DNA from: Alteromonas pelagimontana
Lineage (GTDB): Bacteria; Pseudomonadota; Gammaproteobacteria; Enterobacterales; Alteromonadaceae
Reading direction: 5' to 3'
DNA: 64,000 nt
Assembly: GCF_002499975.2 (NCBI RefSeq)
Contig: NZ_CP052766.1
Span: forward strand, 3,782,001 to 3,846,000
How positions within the stretch are numbered: position 1 is the stretch's first letter; every line of letters begins with the position of its first letter. Below the pieces are notes generated by a model. The model saw only the letters and a list, made by a program, of their open reading frames with translations, was not told where the DNA came from and did not search any database. The translations under genes were made by a program, and so were the position numbers. Shown here one piece after another: positions 62,599-64,000 of the stretch.

Positions 62599-62682
62599 GA
62601 TAGGCTTTAAGTGGTGGCATTTTCAAGATAAACGCACTTGCCATTCACGAGCAGGACGCGCTTCAATATATACCCTCTCTAA

Positions 62683-62698
62683 GTAGTAAAGTAACTAC
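62683..62698. promoter_or_regulatory. Second inverted repeat adjoining the ArsR start
   Basis: GTAGT and ACTAC separated by six bases, ending immediately before the ATG. It could serve autoregulation. Also consistent with the weak ribosome site. Confidence 0.45.
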
Positions 62699-63025
62699 AT
62701 GACTCTAATGCAAAATACAAAAAAAACGCGAGAACTGCTTACTCACGCTGAGGATGTAGAACGTTATTTAAAACATTTGGCGAACAAAACGCGCTTAAGA
62801 GTGATGGGCTCACTTCTGGAGCAGGAACTTTCTGTGACTGATCTTCTCAAGCGTATTCCAGTGACTCAACCGGTGCTGTCTCAACATCTGGCGTTGCTCA
62901 GAGACGCCAGCCTTGTCGCCACTCGCCGCGACGGCCAAGTCATTTACTATCGTATAGCAGATACGCGTATCCATCGCACAATGTCTCTCCTTACTGATTT
63001 TTTCTGTAAAAGCGGTGACGGCTAA
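62699..63025 (+). CDS. ArsR-family transcriptional regulator
   Basis: 108 residues with the ArsR winged helix (RLRVMGSLLEQELSVTDLLK, TQPVLSQHLALLRDASLV). Only one cysteine (C103) is present, so the two-cysteine persulfide sensor of BigR/SqrR is not evident. The gene overlaps the end of the fumarase gene by four bases on the opposite strand. It is probably the regulator of the divergent rhodanese. Confidence 0.88.
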   Translation: MTLMQNTKKTRELLTHAEDVERYLKHLANKTRLRVMGSLLEQELSVTDLLKRIPVTQPVLSQHLALLRDASLVATRRDGQVIYYRIADTRIHRTMSLLTDFFCKSGDG

Positions 63026-64000
63026 ACAAGATTGGCCGGGTCCAGGAGCTTTTTGAGCTCAGCGGTATCTAAATCGGTCATTTCCTGCGCAACTTCGAAA
63101 ATGTCCCGTTTTTCCTGATAGGCTCTTTTGGCGATTTCTCCTCCTTTTTCATAACCGATTCGTTGATTGAGAGCGGTGACAAGTATGGGGTTTTTTGCCA
63201 ATACTTTGCTCAACTGCTGTGTGTTTACAGTAAAAGTATTTATTGCTTTTTCACTAAGGTGGTTGCAGCTATTGGCCAGCAATTGAATACTGCGCAATAT
63301 GTTATTGGCAATTAACGGCAGCATCACATTTAACTGAAAATTACCTGACTGCCCTGCAACCGTCACTGCTGTGTGATAACCCATGACTTGTGCAGCGGCC
63401 ATCGCTGCTGCCTCCGGGATGACGGGGTTCACCTTGCCCGGCATAATACTGCTACCAGCCTGCAATTTGGCTAACGCAATTTCGCCCAATCCGGCTAATG
63501 GCCCGCTGTTCATCCATCGCAAATCATTGCTGATTTTCATAATCGCTACAGCCAAAACAGACAATTGCCCAGAAAATTCTACAGCGGTATCTTGCGCAGA
63601 CAGCGCGGCAAAATGATTATCAGTTACTGTAAAGGTGATACCGAGTTGTTCTGTAAGTACCGACGCGACGCGAGCGGCAAATTCAGGATGAGTGTTAACG
63701 CCTGTACCCACTGCAGTGCCGCCTATGGCGAGTTGACTTAACCGCTGATGAGTATCTGACAAACGAGCCTGAGCTTGTTTAAGCTGCGCATACCAACCCG
63801 ACATTTCCTGCGCAACAGTGACGGGCATGGCATCCATTAGATGCGTTCGGCCGGTCTTTATCACCGTTTCAAATTCCACCATTCTGCCTTCAATGCTTTC
63901 GCAAAGCTTATCTATCGCAGGCATTAATGTATGGGTTGATTCAATTAGCGCGCTGACATGAATAGTAGTAGGAATAACGTCATTAGAACTTTGTCCTTTG
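63022..64000 (-). CDS. fumC: Class II fumarate hydratase, 5' end beyond the window
   Basis: The visible 326 residues cover the central and C-terminal parts of a class II fumarase/aspartase-family protein. The frame is open to the window edge, where GQSSNDVIPTT appears; downstream are KTGRTHLMDAMPVT and the signature GSSIMPGKVNPVIPE. The signature and THLMDA favour fumarase over aspartase. It interconverts fumarate and malate in the citric acid cycle. Confidence 0.9.
   Translation of the reverse strand, partial: KGQSSNDVIPTTIHVSALIESTHTLMPAIDKLCESIEGRMVEFETVIKTGRTHLMDAMPVTVAQEMSGWYAQLKQAQARLSDTHQRLSQLAIGGTAVGTGVNTHPEFAARVASVLTEQLGITFTVTDNHFAALSAQDTAVEFSGQLSVLAVAIMKISNDLRWMNSGPLAGLGEIALAKLQAGSSIMPGKVNPVIPEAAAMAAAQVMGYHTAVTVAGQSGNFQLNVMLPLIANNILRSIQLLANSCNHLSEKAINTFTVNTQQLSKVLAKNPILVTALNQRIGYEKGGEIAKRAYQEKRDIFEVAQEMTDLDTAELKKLLDPANLV

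Overview
The window looks like the chromosome of a marine, polysaccharide-degrading gammaproteobacterium of the Alteromonadales (Alteromonas type). The reasons are the large TonB-dependent receptors grouped with glycoside hydrolases and a tryptophan-halogenase-like gene, LacI and IclR regulators beside sugar loci, MlaA next to an RND exporter, and the general gene style. This placement is inference from gene content. I see no rRNA, tRNA, CRISPR array, prophage or intact insertion sequence.

Region 1 (1-17.4 kb) appears to be a fucosylated-xyloglucan side-chain locus joined to an L-fucose catabolic operon. On the minus strand run an L-fucose dehydrogenase-like aldo/keto reductase, an L-fuconolactonase fused to a dehydratase SAF domain (with an apparent frameshift), a UxaA-type dehydratase and an SDR dehydrogenase. 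An IclR regulator and then GH95 alpha-L-fucosidase, a TonB receptor, a decayed halogenase, GH35 beta-galactosidase, GH31 alpha-xylosidase with PA14 and an SGNH esterase-like lipoprotein lie on the plus strand. GH95, GH35 and GH31 are the three activities needed to strip Fuc-Gal-Xyl side chains, and the fucose released can feed the adjacent operon.

Region 2 (17.4-24.1 kb, minus strand) holds exported oxidative sugar-modification genes: a dienelactone-hydrolase-like protein, a TIM-barrel lipoprotein, a GMC oxidoreductase with its Tat-exported small subunit, a cupin and an aldo/keto reductase. Region 3 (24.5-38.3 kb) looks like an acetylated beta-mannan/mannobiose locus: TonB receptor, LacI, two-domain acetylesterase, AGE-family isomerase, Nudix hydrolase, a second LacI, a sodium:solute symporter, GH130 mannosylglucose phosphorylase and cellobiose 2-epimerase. 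Two identical palindromes flank the second LacI gene and probably tie its neighbours into one regulon.

Region 4 (38.3-52.5 kb) contains a candidate Fur-controlled small RNA, a degenerate receiver protein, MgtC, an EEP-family phosphohydrolase, and many small envelope or stress proteins (BON, MlaA with RND, entericidin-like, DUF1328, DUF2383, YqjD/YqjE/YqjK-like) plus YfbR. Region 5 (52.5-58.2 kb) is a tight five-gene phosphorelay operon: NtrC-like activator, a 74-residue stand-alone dimerisation/phosphoacceptor-like protein, CHASE3 kinase, single-domain receiver and hybrid kinase. Region 6 (58.3-64 kb) has ExoD, a GGDEF/EAL protein, a LysR regulator, a rhodanese divergent from an ArsR regulator, and a class II fumarase that runs off the end.
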